Shown here: positions 1 through 13,024 of the stretch, one piece after another
Layout: each line of letters opens with the position of its first letter
How positions within the stretch are numbered: the first letter of the stretch is position 1
NCBI RefSeq assembly: GCF_963678975.1
Contig: NC_089273.1
Coordinates: forward strand, 29,636,973-29,700,972
Length of the DNA stretch: 64,000 nt
Direction of reading: 5' to 3'
Source of the DNA: Dysidea avara
Taxonomy: Eukaryota > Porifera > Demospongiae > Dictyoceratida > Dysideidae
Made by a program: the position numbers and the translations under genes
Notes under the pieces: model-generated
The model's database searches: none
Told to the model about the DNA's origin: nothing
The model's input: the letters and a program-made list of their open reading frames with translations, nothing else

Positions 1-67
1 CGGCGTCCATCTTTCGCTGCTATGGCGAAGAATAACAATGCGCCTTTCTTCACTTCAAAGCGCGTGA
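1..67 (+). CDS. Possible first coding exon at the window edge
   Basis: An ATG at 23 opens MAKNNNAPFFTSKR and runs into a consensus donor (GTGAGT at 64). The stretch is less AT-rich than the DNA after it, as first exons often are. No downstream exon was identified, and the gene could also be only a 5' UTR. Low confidence. Confidence 0.2.
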   Translation, partial: GVHLSLLWRRITMRLSSLQSA

Positions 68-1361
68 GTTATGTGTTTTGTTGTAAGATTTTTAGATGTT
101 TGGGTAGAAGGGAAAGATGGCTTTCATATGGTATATAGCGTTCCGTGTTAATTAATGGGTGGGGTCCTCACGTATTGCGCAAAGATCACACAAGCCATAA
201 AATTTCATTTCCTGAGGTTTTTCTGCGGTTTTACGAAATAACTTCGGTAGGAATGGGTTAAAAGCACAAAATCAAATTCTGGGATGAAAGGATGCGATGA
301 TGGATAGCATCATTTGGGCCAAACTTTAACGGTGAGTAACATGGTGTTTGTAGTTTTTAGACAGCTTCAACTGTTCTCTTGTACTTTAGGAGTTTGTTTA
401 AAAGGTGTATATGTGTATAATCCAGTTTTCAGGATTATGCATTTTCAGTCACATATACTACATGAGTTGTTTACAAGGCCAACAAATTATTAAGGCAAAC
501 ATTTTGGTCCAGTCATGGCCCTACTGTATCAATTGTGGAATTGCAGTTACATTTCCTATGTATAACATGACATTAAAAGATCATATAATAGCTATGGATG
601 CATGCATGTGCCCACAGTGGTTGGCAGTGGTCGGCCACTCAAATAAAATAGCCATCACTACCACTCAGCAACTACTACAGATTCACTTCTGACATACACA
701 AGTTAAGGCCCCACACTAAATTTCTGGACCCAGCCCTGTCTGTTGTAGTCACTAAACCTGGGCTCATCAATGAGTAGCGATGAAGAAAGACAGGCACAGA
801 GAGAGTACTAGAGTCAGTACACATGATATGTGTAACATTTATACAGTAACTTACGCTGTTAGTTGATGATGATTAACTGACAATAACTTGGACACTACAG
901 ATCTTCTTGGTTCAGGATCTACTCTGAGTGAGTTGTAAGCAATAGTTTCCTCCGCTGTCGATGGGAATGGAATGGTGATGCCACTATAATGGAAAACAGT
1001 TTTAAAAGTTTATATTTTACTGCAAAGGTGTACGTAGCACACAAACATTACATCACCACTAGTACCACTAAAATATACAACATGTACATGTGTGCTTCAT
1101 AGTCAACAATTTTGATGAGGAAAACCAAGTTACCAAGTTACTGGATGATACAACAAGACAAAAGCTACATACATATAAGAGGACTTTCCATCCAAACAAT
1201 ACACTCATATATGGATAATACATCGGGGTTTACTTAATTATGTACTGAACTACGTATATGTCCCCCTGCCCCCTCACGGTAAATCGGTGTGGTGTTTACA
1301 AAAATTACATCCTTGATTAAACACCCAATAGCAGTGTAGTACAAGTCCACGTGAATCAGTA

Positions 1362-1559
1362 ATGGAATTATGTAAGGTCCTTAGCACTACTAAAATATTT
1401 TCTAAAGTAATGGATTCTTCTACAATATGTACAGTATCTCTCTATATTATAGGGATATATCCACCATGGTTGTATTTCTTTACAGGAAAATATGACCATG
1501 GTGTTTTACATCTATACAGGAAGACTAACAAATCATTAGGTGGTTTCCAGGAATCATGA
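1362..1559 (+). other. Small ORF conserved between duplication copies (copy 1)
   Basis: 65 codons starting MELCKVLSTTK and ending NKSLGGFQES. The partner at 60651-60842 keeps the start, the stop and the frame despite an in-frame 6-nt length difference. The surrounding non-coding DNA is also well conserved, and no domain or splice support is seen, so this may be chance. Confidence 0.2.
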
Positions 1560-2499
1560 TCTTTCAGGTTGACCTGAAATCCTGCATGAAATCAAGTACA
1601 ACACAAAAATAATTTTTATCCTATTGTTTCATACAGATGCTATCCCATGAGAACTACTGCATACTCACTTACCATGTTCACTGAAATATTCCCAATTTAA
1701 GTAAATTGGCCAAACTAAATGTAAGGGGAATTTAAAAACAATGACAAGTTCATACTCACATAACTATCTGTTGTGTTTCTGTATTGACAAGGAGTTAAAT
1801 GACTTCACAATACTACAAGTGTATAGTCGGTTGGTTTATGCAACAGATGTAACAATAGGAAACTACGTAGGTGACCTCCCTTGTTCCACTACCTTATATT
1901 TCTTTGACCCTAAATAGAACTTAACTTGTGAAGCTGCACAAAACTTTTGGGTAGTGATGTGTGTTTGCACAATACAGGAATATGTACATGACGACATTAG
2001 GTGGGTACATAGCTTAACTCCTTTAGCCTAAAACTATACTGTACAAAGTCTATTTACTAGGCTAGTTTATGAATGCTGTAACCACAAAGGCTCACTTGTT
2101 ATGAAGTACAGGTAATAAACAACAATCAAGTTTTCATCTTTTCACCATGTGTTCAACTTCAATTGTGGGTTTGATTACATGAGTATTATAATGGCCTGAT
2201 AAAATTTAAATGGTGACTTGAATGAAACCCATCGCCAGTTGATAAACAGCTGTAGGAGCACCCATCATCGAGTTATGAATATTTTCCTGTATGTAAAGTG
2301 TTTGGGTGTTTGTTTATTGAAAAGTTGCTTGCACAGAAAGTTTTGGTCTCATGCACGAGCCCAGAGGTAAAACTCCAGGTATCATTTTATTATCATATCA
2401 TTTTATTATATTTATAGGTGGTATATGCTTCCAAAGATATAGTACTTCATTAACAGCCATGGGTACTTGCCTACATACAGGCTTTAAGGGATAAAGATT

Positions 2500-2880
2500 T
2501 TTCCTTCTACTCGTTTGTTAACAATATTATGACTGGTTAATTGTTATTGTCTGAACGTATGCCCCAATTATCAATAGTGAAGTGGCCAATACACTTTGTT
2601 TTCAGTTATGTTCACAGCATTACAAACAAACAACACTACAAGCTGTATTGTTCCTCCCAGTCACAACCAAAACTGAATGATTGACATGGGAAGATATCAT
2701 GTGGTACTACCACAAATTGACACCCTGTATTGTCAGTCAAGATAAATGGACACAAAAAGGAGAGTCCATGAAGTGTGTATTGTATGTACTGCCAAAAGGC
2801 ACCTGTTGGGCTGAAGTGACATGAAATAGTGAAAAATCAAGCCCATAGCATTAGCCTTATTGAGTCAGACTTGTCTAAGG
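2500..2880 (+). repeat. Repeat family R fragment within duplication copy 1
   Basis: Matches the other R copies at AAAAGGCACCTGTTGGGCTG, CAAGCCCATAGCATTAGCC and CTTGTCTAAGGCAT. The frame is broken by stops. Confidence 0.5.
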
Positions 2881-2885
2881 CATTA

Positions 2886-3089
2886 CCGTACGCAAGGAAA
2901 TTTTGACGTCAAAAAAATTTGACGAATTCAGGCTTGGCAGATTTGACGAATAAAATGTTGACGAAAATCAAGAAATTGTAGGCAAAACCTGTACTTTTAA
3001 GGGCACTTATAAACATTAGACGAATTTAAATTTGACGAATTAAACCGATTCGTCAAATTTTTTTGACGTCAAAATTTCCTTGTGTACGG
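2886..3089. mobile_element. Tc1/mariner-type MITE, 204 bp
   Basis: Inverted ends CCGTACGCAAGGAAATTTTG and the complement of CAAAATTTCCTTGTGTACGG, extended inward by TGACGTCAAAAAAATTTGAC, flanked by TA on both sides. Inside, TTTGACGAAT recurs several times. The equivalent place in duplication copy 2 (about 62,490) lacks it. Confidence 0.75.
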
Positions 3090-3543
3090 TAGTCAGTCAG
3101 TTAGTTATTAGAAATTTCACTTTTAAAATATTTTGTAGCACCATTGGAAGTGTTCCATGTTCTACTGAAGATACTTTTTTGGGCTTGGTTACACCTAACC
3201 AATACTACCAATGCACACTGTCATGCGGTTGGTTACATTGGCCAGAAAGCCCAAAACATCATGACCCTCAAAACATCATCACTCTTAATTAAGAGTGATG
3301 ACCTGATCAACACTTATCATGACATCATTTTACATAACATGTTTTGTCATTTGACACAACACATGGTAAAGTTCACTCAATTACAGTTAATGCACTATGT
3401 AGTAATGCACTCCATTAACAGAGTTGCAATCACATCCTTTTACACAACGCTTTGATTCTACAATTCTGTCATTCAATTGTTATGAATTCTTATAAATGGA
3501 CAGGAAAGTGACACGTGAATTACATAACTTTCAGTGTTACAAT

Positions 3544-4084
3544 TAGTCTCACGTGGCCAGACCCTTTCCACATAGCCACTTATCGATTGGAAATTATAAG
3601 CACTGCTACAAGGGCCTGAAATAGCTCGTGAAGATAAAACTTTTCAACATGTTATTGGTGACAATTTGTTGACTCAGTAACACCAAAAATACAAAGGTAC
3701 AAAATACAACTGATGTTCCCTTGAATCTTTATTCTGTTCTGATCGACAAATCCACTTAAAACATTTTGCCTACTTTCCCTGTAACTCAAAATGAACTGAG
3801 CTTGTCCGCCTTTATTCAACTGTACATGTTGAAAATTCAGTAGCAGGTAGAAGGAAGAACCCACATGGATCAATACTCGTCATCCCCAAAGGCCTTCTTC
3901 AGCTCGTTCTTCAGTAATTAGACTACTTTTGCAATAAAGGGATTGCGTGAGCCAATTTACACTCCCCAACCACTGGGATTGTAGATAAATGCGTAATTCC
4001 AGACCCTTGTACAACCCGTAGTGTGGTGCTTATAATTCCCAATCAATAAGCGGCTGCATGGAAGGGGCTGGCCACATGAGACTA
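3544..4084. mobile_element. 541-bp TIR element with 9-bp target duplication
   Basis: Ends TAGTCTCACGTGGCCAG and CTGGCCACATGAGACTA, with inverted similarity running about 60 bp inward. Both sides carry TGTTACAAT (3535-3543 and 4085-4093). Duplication copy 2 has a single TGTTACAAT at 62,820-62,828 and no element, a clean empty site. A 9-bp duplication fits Mutator-like elements. Non-autonomous: no transposase. Confidence 0.85.
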
Positions 4085-4238
4085 TGTTACAATAGTTGTT
4101 CCCCAATATGAACATTGGAATGGTTTCATTGGAAACAGTCTGAATGGAAAAGTTTTCAGTACGACAGACTGTAAACTTTCACATGTGACAGAAACACTTA
4201 CACAATTATAGGATCAAGTGACGTGTGCTACTGTACTA

Positions 4239-4411
4239 CACTGAAACCGATACCTCTGTAATCCAGAATATGTATGCACCTCTATAATCTGACATTATTT
4301 TGTATACCAAAAAGACTTTTTCTATGATTATACACTTCAATAATCTGACATCCTTGCTAATCTGATACAATTTTCTTATCCCAATGAGCATCGACTATAG
4401 ACGTTTCACTG
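4239..4411. mobile_element. Tigger/pogo-type MITE, 173 bp
   Basis: Ends CACTGAAACC and GTTTCACTG within TA dinucleotides, with internal repeats of the type CTCTATAATCTGACA. Ends of this kind (CAGTGAAACC, then TNTAATCCGACA) are typical of Tigger-like elements. A related fragment lies near 53,470-53,520. Confidence 0.6.
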
Positions 4412-4999
4412 TACACAGTTTTATGAATTACTGTACTAATAGGCCTAAGTATTGGTCCCATGAGCCATTGATCAAAGGCTTCTAATAAAATTACAGCAAT
4501 GATATAATGTGTAGATCCATATTCAACTCATATACATGGTGGATGTTCCTTTTGCTAGAAAAGTGAATGCATTGCTAGAACGATATGATCACACAATACG
4601 CTGTAGCCACTTTTATGTTTTAGAGCATAGAAACTCCTGGCTGAGAGACAATTATGTATCTTATCCCCGGCCAACCCATGCCAGTCCACCTCATCTTGTT
4701 GTGCCAGGTTGGGGCTGGATCAGCAATGATGTCCATATATGGTACAATACATGATTTGCACAGCATGTGTTAATGCAGCATATTTTTGTGGGGAGCACAC
4801 ATCAGCATATAGCATATAAGGCCATGATTAGTGCTGAAGTTGTCAGTGACCTTTGAACTAATGTTGCACTGATTTTGTGCAGTCAATCCAGTTGGAGTTA
4901 TAAGTGAAAATTATGCTCAGCCTGGAAATGTGATTCAAACAAAATATTGGCTGGCCAATCAGAATCGTGGAGTTATGTTGAATGTATCAGATACACACA

Positions 5000-6560
5000 T
5001 CTACACACACATATACGTACATGCATGCATGCATGCATGCATGTACGTGCATGCCTACCACACAGATTCCTGCAATATATAGTTGAACATTATTATACCA
5101 TATACAACACAGAAACATTTTTCAGACTTTGTTAGAGAAATGAGTTACCAAACATCCCTTATAGGGTTTCAGGTAATGTTTATGACCATATGTGGTGTGT
5201 TGTTGAACTCTGATATTTTTGCGGTTTTCCAGCTTGCATTGATGTGTGCCTTAAAGTCATGTAATCTCATAAAAGTGTCATTGTGAGGTCTGTAAACATT
5301 AATCCAAAAGCACAACATGAGTTACATGACCAGCTAAGGAGTAGTGTTTTCACATCAGGTATAACGTGGACCATATATAGAGAACTATGTACTGGCTGGT
5401 GGTAATGTCCTTACCTCACAATGAAGCTTACTTGATTTTACAGTCAGTGTGTAACGTCAATGCCAGTTGATTTTTTGTCTGGCTTTTACATTCAACAAGG
5501 TAAAAAACATGAGTATGTTGGAAAGCATAGCCACAAATGGACTAGGACATACAAAAGTGCACAGTACATGTCAATTTGTGGTTTCACTTACCAATAACTC
5601 AGACATGCAACATGTTTACAGACCCAATATTAACATGTACAAGAATTTCTACCCATGTACCCCCAACTGTTATTGTGAATACCAGATGCTTATAATAAAC
5701 TTAACCAAGGTTCCCACATGTATGTAACTATTATTGAACTCTTAGAAAGTCTAGTCAGACTATATACACATCATCACACTTGGTTTTTATGGACCATTGA
5801 AGGCACTAATCAGTCTCTGCTCCTTTTGTTGAAAGTTTCCACACTAAAAGGTAGACACTTATAAACTTCAGTTTCACAGATGAATGGTTGTTCCTTTTTC
5901 TCTAATGACATGTGAAAAAGGAAATCCACTCAATACCACCATTACAACTGGGGCTATCGTATCATGTTAGAAAAGGATTTATCGATAACTTCCCAATTCA
6001 ACAGATACCTTATAAGTATTATAGGTAGTTACAATGGCTTGCTAAACTGAAGGGTCACTGTTCCAAAATTAACCACTGCATTTTCACAATAAAAAAACCA
6101 TGGTAACCAACTATGTATGGGTTTTACCACTTTCTTGCGATTCACGCAACTTGTAATAAATGTCATTATAGATAAGCATGATCAGGATCATGTACGTAGT
6201 ATAATTATGAACAGTACACTGCACTGCTATAAATTTACAACATTCATACATTGCACAGCATATGCTTTCTGGCATCAGTATCGTACAAGTACAGTGGAGT
6301 ACATATTACTTAAACTCCTTTGTGTAGGAGTTAGTATGATATTATTACATAGTGTGGGTGTACACTATTAGGGTTGCCCCCCACCCCTCCTCCCTTCATA
6401 CAATGTGTGCATGAGTCTGCAGTTTTCAATAAAGAGGTGTACACATATACACACTCACCAGTCTGTCAGTGGAGCCTGTCTGTTAACTTCTCTCCCTTTG
6501 CTTCATTGCCACGTTGCTCCATTCCTGTACTCGAGGTTATTGGTTAGGGTGTGTTAATTA
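5000..6560. other. Unassigned AT-rich DNA
   Basis: No gene recognised. It holds a short ATGC tandem repeat (5,020-5,043). The open frames present have no protein-like composition. Confidence 0.4.
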
Positions 6561-6569
6561 GAATAATAA

Positions 6570-6650
6570 CATTACAACGTCACTATGACGTAATTGTAAT
6601 CGTTACATTGACGTCTAGGTGCAACGTCCACAGTCTTCTTGTATAAAAAT
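6570..6650 (+). promoter_or_regulatory. TATA promoter with CRE-like sites
   Basis: TATAAAAA at 6642-6649 follows three ATF/CREB-type sites: ACGTCA at 6578-6583, TGACGTAA at 6586-6593 and TGACGTC at 6609-6615. The 200 bp downstream is noticeably GC-richer. Transcription would start near 6,675. Assigned by sequence only. Confidence 0.4.
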
Positions 6651-6674
6651 AGCCGCCTTGCTGATGTTCAGATC

Positions 6675-6869
6675 AATGTGTGGAGTGAAGGCGAGTGAGT
6701 TAATGTTCGAAGAGAGATTTGGTGCTGACGGGGGGCGAACGGGAGCGAGTCAATGAAAGTATTAAAAAACGCGGTGACAAGGCTACGGAGACGCGGTTGG
6801 TGGACACACAGGGCTTGGTTAGCGTTACTCTGTCGTGGTGGTGGATAGTGGGAATGGGCACAGCATAAA
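6675..6869 (+). ncRNA. Possible first exon of a spliced non-coding transcript
   Basis: GC-richer 195-bp stretch just after the TATA box, ending at a donor (CATAAA|GTGAGT at 6870). Only very short open frames occur in it. It lies upstream of the nine exon-like cassettes at 10-15 kb, which could be its later exons. The link is inference. Confidence 0.3.
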
Positions 6870-8571
6870 GTGAGTAGCTATTGAGTGTGTATATAGCGTG
6901 TTAGTGTACAGTAGTTTGTAGCAACAAGAGAATATCATACTGTTTTGTGCCACCAGTAGTGTAATAGTTAACGGTAGTTTAGCCACTTTTTTTAGAAGGA
7001 ATGACAGAAATGTGGTTTACTATTTATATTTATGTGGTAGATGGTATAGTGTGTTCTTGCTAAGCATATAAATGCAGACTCATACACCCGGCATATATAA
7101 GAGATGTTATCATGAAGCAGTATTGACTCTTACAGGGTATTCAATTGTATGGGTTGTATGGTATACTTACAAGAGGGTGAGTTAGCCATGGTCAGGTAAG
7201 GCCATGTTGTGTAGCCATTGTAGTGATCGTTTAATGCTACTATGATATGATTGATATCACTAAAACTGTTTCACCTTATAAGTAAACCTTACTACACAAG
7301 TATATACATTGTTCCTTAGGATTCAATGTATATATCTGTGTGTAGGTTAGTTAGTGTATTATATTCTAAGTTAGTCGTCAGCCTGGAGTTCTTGTATTGT
7401 TTGAGTCTGCTATTTGATTGGATTATAATATAGTTGTATAATTGAGTACCCAGGTGTGCCTTATGTTTACCTTTCAGTGTCTACATCCCTGTTGTGTTTT
7501 TGTATGTTTTGGATAGAAAGTGATATCTGTTTCCCAACAATACACCTTGGAAGTGCAGGAAGTGCTGCAATGCAAATGTGGAAATTGTAAGAAGCGCTGT
7601 AGTGCCAATTTCAGGATATGCCTTTATCCCCAACTTAAGGAAATACGATGACATCTTTTTAATTCCTGATTCGGTAAATATTTGTGTAAACCACATTAGT
7701 GTATCCACAGAAAAATGTCCTCATGGGTGTAGCATACATCAGTCTGTTTGGTACAGGAATGTTTCAGTATTTTGTCCTTGATTGTTGACTACTGTTGATC
7801 TTAGTCCAAGAGTGTATGGTAAAGTATTTGATCTGGTGAATAGATGCGATGCTGTTACAGAAGACAACTAGCCTTGGGCCTTCTTAAGATTTTGTCATTA
7901 CTACGTATCCTGCGATCTTAAGTTCTCTAAAAATTAACAATGTGGTAATGTAGTGCTATATACAGGACAAACACTGATCAACAAAACATTGACCTGATTG
8001 TATGACTTGTTTTACATCATATCTTTCAAAAAAGAACTGGTAAACAAATTGAATAATGTTGAATGTGTAATACTACGATATAGGTGGTGTTGAGTGTATT
8101 TATGCTCGCTGATCTCCCAAATCAAAATTCATCCCAGTACAGTTTCCTATTATTAATGGGTAAATACATTGATAATTGTGTAGTGCTGTAATATAATATA
8201 GGATGAATCAACACACTACAAAATGAATCGATACATCATGTTAAATTTTGGAGAAATCAAAAGCTGGTCTCTGACAAGCAGGTCAAACATTCATAGTACA
8301 TCCAATAGTGGAAGTGAAATAACGTGTGCCCTGCATTGTATTGGTGTAAGTATGTGTTGATATATATAAAATAGACCATACAATGATGTTACAATAACCC
8401 ATATTGTGAACTGCTTAGATACATACATACAAGCCATCAATACTCAACCAGTCAAAACAGAATCTCGATGAATGGTTAGAAGTGTTTCTGCTTCATTTGG
8501 TATGTACATATAGTTATGTCTTATCCACGAACCATATTATTTGCTTCAGTGCACTGTGTCTATTGTGCCAT

Positions 8572-8725
<154 letters not shown>

Positions 8726-10025
8726 GCTGTTGTAGCCAACAAGATAGCCATCCGAAAGTTGCTCTGTTGTGCCACAAACACCTGACAGTTGAGTCAAAGA
8801 GAATCTGACCTATGTATCTGGTAATCTAAACCTCTGGTGAAAATGTAATGCTCCTATATGATAAAGTCCATGATGAGAGTCATATGGTAGCCAACATGTA
8901 AAACTGTTGTATGTTAGTGTACAAGTCTGCAATACCATATATAGTCAGACATGATACCATTATATAGCTAGGCTGTACATGTGCACATTCTCACCTGTCA
9001 AAACAGAATATGTATATGACAAATTGCAAATGAAACCCTTCTCCTGGTAAATATTGTGATCAAGCTAACACCACTGGTCATGCACATCCTATTCATGCCA
9101 TATGTTTATTCATACTTGGTAAGTTGGTATAAGGGTCAGTCTGTATTATGTAAGTACAGTGTTATCTTGTTTCGAGACTTCTGTATCTTTACTTTGTTTG
9201 CAATGGCTGTTTGTTTGGAGCTCAAAAGTAAATGTATACATGCTAGCTCTTTAACAATGGATCCTTGTTGAAAACCGGTGATCTGTGCGTCTCCATTGCT
9301 TGAAGTGTTTGTAAGTAAATCAGTTTGTATGGAGTATGACTTGTTTAATAGGAAGTGATCTATCCATTTATTTTGATACATGTTCTGATGTTCAGTTTTG
9401 ATTCACCACCTGTTTATTGGTAACAAGGTTTGATCTGTGATCATGTTAGTGAAATTGTTAGTGAAGTGTGGATACTGTGAAAGTATTTGCCAGTAGATTC
9501 TTTTCTTTTTTACCTGCATGTTGGAAGTGAGATAAACACCTATATAGGAATTACCTCTTAGCAAGAGTGGTACCTATTACTCAGTAGTGATTGTTGAAGA
9601 TACAGATATTTATATGACAAAAATAAAGAGTCTGATTGATATCAAGGTCACCCTATCCTTGATCTGTGGGACTCAAGTCTAAATGATAGAAAATTTAACC
9701 TGAATGCTCACGCAAAGTATTCCAATGAAATTGTTAGATCTGTTAGTGTATTGTTTTAGCTTTATTAGTAATACTACTAACTAGTTTCATTGCGATATAG
9801 ATAATGCCTTTATCATGGTTTCATCCATCATTCTCAGCTGACCATCAATATACAAAGAGAAGCTGTTGATCTAGTCTCAACAATATTTATCTGGTGTCAC
9901 TAAACTGCATGTGGTATGTTATTCTTTCTTGTTCTTGTCACTTCTGTACCTACGTAATGTTGCCATTGTAATCTGTTCCCACTCCACATGTACGTATGTG
10001 TGTGCTTGCATATTCTCTATTCAAG

Positions 10026-10061
10026 GTTTCATCTGGTAGTTCTCCACATATCAGTATAGAT
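10026..10061 (+). ncRNA. Exon-like cassette 2
   Basis: 36-nt core between TTCTCTATTCAAG and GTAAGT. No open frame. Confidence 0.3.
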
Positions 10062-10642
10062 GTAAGTACATTAGTTTGTATAGAATGTGAGTTGTTTAAC
10101 AGGAAGTCTTGAATCCTATATAAAATTATATGATCTGGAATCAAGCACTGATTATCTGACAATATGTAATAGCCACAGAAATGATCCATCCTTGGTAGGA
10201 GCTCAAGCCTAGGATATATTAGTCTAAGGAAACTGATATATACTTGGAATTGAAATGCACAAGTTACAAGTTGATCTGCATTTGTAAATCCATATCTGCT
10301 TGACCACATACATGCATAGTTAGGACACAGTATAAGTGTACATTCTTGAATGTCCAACAGAATACTTGTCACGAAGAAGCCCTCGATCTGGTAAAGAAAC
10401 ACAAACAGCCAGAGCCAGCCATGTATATCCTACAAGGGCTTTTGTATGTTACCTCATGGCAATGTTATTTGTGGAATATCCAACTGAGTGTGATGCATAG
10501 TAATCAAGTGTTCTGAAGTATGTCCATCCGTATGTATTTGTTGCTCAACATTTTCTTCATTGTTCTTGTGAATCAGTACATAGTTTGCCATTGTGATTTT
10601 ACTTACAGTCCATGTGTACGCATGCAAATTCCCTTTCAAAAG

Positions 10643-10704
10643 TTTCTTCATAAAATAGAAATATCAGTGATGATTGGTAGTTCTGAACGTTATACAGTAT
10701 AGTA
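10643..10704 (+). ncRNA. Exon-like cassette 3 (weak donor)
   Basis: 62-nt core between CCCTTTCAAAAG and GTAGGT. The donor has drifted from GTAAGT. Confidence 0.25.
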
Positions 10705-11414
10705 GTAGGTTAATCAGTTTTGTATGGAATATGAGTTGTTGGAACAGGAATGTTGATTATTGAGTTATTTTGATATGTGATCTGATACCAATTTTGGTTT
10801 GCTACTTTTTATTGGTAACAAGATTTGATCTGTTATCATGTTAGTGAAATTGTGATCAGTGTGTGGATACTTTGAAGATGATTTTAACCTGTTTGTAAAT
10901 CACAGATTTTTTTTACCTACATTGGAAGTGTGATAACTAATTACATGGGAATACAAGAGTGATACATATTAGTGATTGTTGAAGATACAGATATTTACTA
11001 ACAATAATTAAAATTGATCAATTACTAGTGTGGGCATAGGAACTCAATGTATTTACATCATAAGAGATTTTGATTGTGAAATTGGCTTAGACTTGGATCT
11101 TTTTTGTTCTATTTTCATTTTGATAAATAAAATTTCTGTACTCGATATATGTGCTACTGGCCAAGTTTGATCAGTACATCTCAGCTGTCCATCAGAAGCC
11201 CTTGCTCTTGTAAAAGAAAATGAGTGGCTAAAGTCAGCTAGTGCCATATTTAAGCATCTTTTATTATGCCTATGATATTATTGAAGTGTTACATATTTGT
11301 AGCTGTAGTATGTGTTCTTGTTCTTGCGACTTTTGTATCTATCTATGTGTTGCCATCGTGAACGTTGTTCCCAGTCCTCAGTACGTATGTGTGCTTGCAT
11401 ATTTTCCATCCAAG

Positions 11415-11445
11415 GTTTCTTCTTATCCATCATATCAGTATACAT
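11415..11445 (+). ncRNA. Exon-like cassette 4
   Basis: 31-nt core between TTTTCCATCCAAG and GTAAGT. Confidence 0.3.
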
Positions 11446-11883
11446 GTAAGTGTATCAGTTTGTTGTTTAGCAGGAAGTTGTAATTCATCATGCATCGTAT
11501 CTATTCAGAGTTTTGTGTTATCATTTATTATAAACCACAATAGGCTGAAGTTTATCCCACTTGACCACATATATAGTTAGTACATGTGTACATTCTCATC
11601 TGTTCAACAGAATACTATAACACAATTAACCTGATAAAAAGATGATCAGCAATCACAGCATTTCCTGTTTCAATTGTAAGAATCTTCTATACCACTTCAT
11701 GTAATGTTTATAGTGGAGTTGTTCAACTAAAGTGATACATCGAGTTTTCAGTCCATATGTGTTTGTTGTGACTGTAAGCTCAACGTGTTCTTCATTGTTC
11801 TTGTGATTCAGTACATTGTTTATCATCGTGATTTGTTCCCAGTACGTGTGTACACATGTCTGCATGCAAGTTCTCTTTCCAAG

Positions 11884-11944
11884 GTTTCTACATAGAATAG
11901 GAATATCAGTGAGTATTCATAGTTCAAAATGCATCAGTATAGTT
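11884..11944 (+). ncRNA. Exon-like cassette 5
   Basis: 61-nt core between TTCTCTTTCCAAG and GTAAGT, containing ATATCAGTGAGT. Confidence 0.3.
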
Positions 11945-12591
11945 GTAAGTGAACTAGTTGTATAGATTGAGTTGAGTTGTTGAGCAGAAAGTCTTGATTA
12001 GTCATCCTATAATTATGTTTCAAGTTATTTGATATGAGACCTGATATCAAGTTTTGATTCACCATCTCTTTTACATGGGTTATTGGTAACAAGGTTTCAT
12101 GTTAGTGAAATTGTGATCAGTATGTATAATGACTCAAATTCTGCGACGTGTGTATTATTAGAGACTTTATCCTGTTGTTCTTGAATCTAACAGTGTATTT
12201 ACATTCCAAGAGAATTTGATGTTAGTTAGCATTATGTCTAGCCCCACATTATCTGCTCTATTCTACTAGCAAGTTGATAAGTTGAATGTCCTTATTTCAG
12301 TACTCTCCACCATTGTTAGTACTTTTGACAATGACCTGGTAAAGAAAATATGATGTGGTCAAAAGTCAGTGATGCGTATCCTGTGCCAACCTCTCCTAGA
12401 TGTGAACTAATCAAACTACTGTCTGGTGAAGATTAAGTGTTCAGCTGTATAAGTGAGTACCTAATTGTGGCTGTAGTGTGCAAGCCTGATCTTTTTTATC
12501 AACAAGCCTGACCTTGTTATCTTGTATCTATGTAGCATGCCATCTTGATTTGTTCCCACTTAAAAGTGTGCATACAAGTTCTCTCTCCAAG

Positions 12592-12658
12592 GTTTCTTCG
12601 TAGCATAGAAATATCAGCGATTATCAGTGATGATTTATAGTTCAAAACGTATCATGTT
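12592..12658 (+). ncRNA. Exon-like cassette 6
   Basis: 67-nt core between TTCTCTCTCCAAG and GTAAGT, with ATCAG duplicated inside. Confidence 0.3.
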
Positions 12659-12963
12659 GTAAGTAAATCAGTTTGTATGGAATAAATTTTTGAACAGGAA
12701 GCCTTGAGTTTGATTTTATCATCGTGTTTCAAGTTCTTTTTTTGGTACGTGATGCCAAGTTTTGATTCACCACCTAATTTACATGGTAACGAGGTTTGAT
12801 CTCATGTGATCATGTTAACCAACTTACTTATTTGTAACTGTAGTGTGTAACCCTGAAGTGTTCTTTCTTGTTATTCTGTGACTTCTGTATCTGTGTAATG
12901 TTGCCACTGTGATCTGTTCCCTGTCCATTCTACGTATGTGTGCATGCAAGTTCTCTTTCCAAG

Positions 12964-13024
12964 GTTTCTTCATAGAATAGAAATATCAGTGATGATTTGT
13001 AGTTCTCAACATATCACTATAGTT
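12964..13024 (+). ncRNA. Exon-like cassette 7
   Basis: 61-nt core between TTCTCTTTCCAAG and GTAAGT; closest to the consensus of the array. Confidence 0.3.

Larger units (their letters stand above)
240..4990. repeat. Segmental duplication, copy 1
   Basis: This block is repeated in the same orientation at 54,640-54,830 plus 59,732-63,531. Long stretches are nearly identical, for example 448-700 against 59,732-60,000, 1,340-1,560 against 60,635-60,842 and 4,900-4,990 against 63,440-63,531. Both copies end at the same sequence (ATGTTGAATGTATCAGA). No coding gene is convincing inside. Differences between the copies are largely insertions of short elements in copy 1 and the 4.9-kb segment in copy 2. 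Confidence 0.85.

Noticed and set aside
4536-4754. 72-codon plus-strand frame MVDVPFARKVNALLERYD
   Set aside because: The matching part of duplication copy 2 (about 63,068) does not keep the frame.
12610-12660. C/D-box snoRNA in the cassette (GTGATGA)
   Set aside because: The box-C-like motif is not kept across units, and no matching terminal D box or stem was found.
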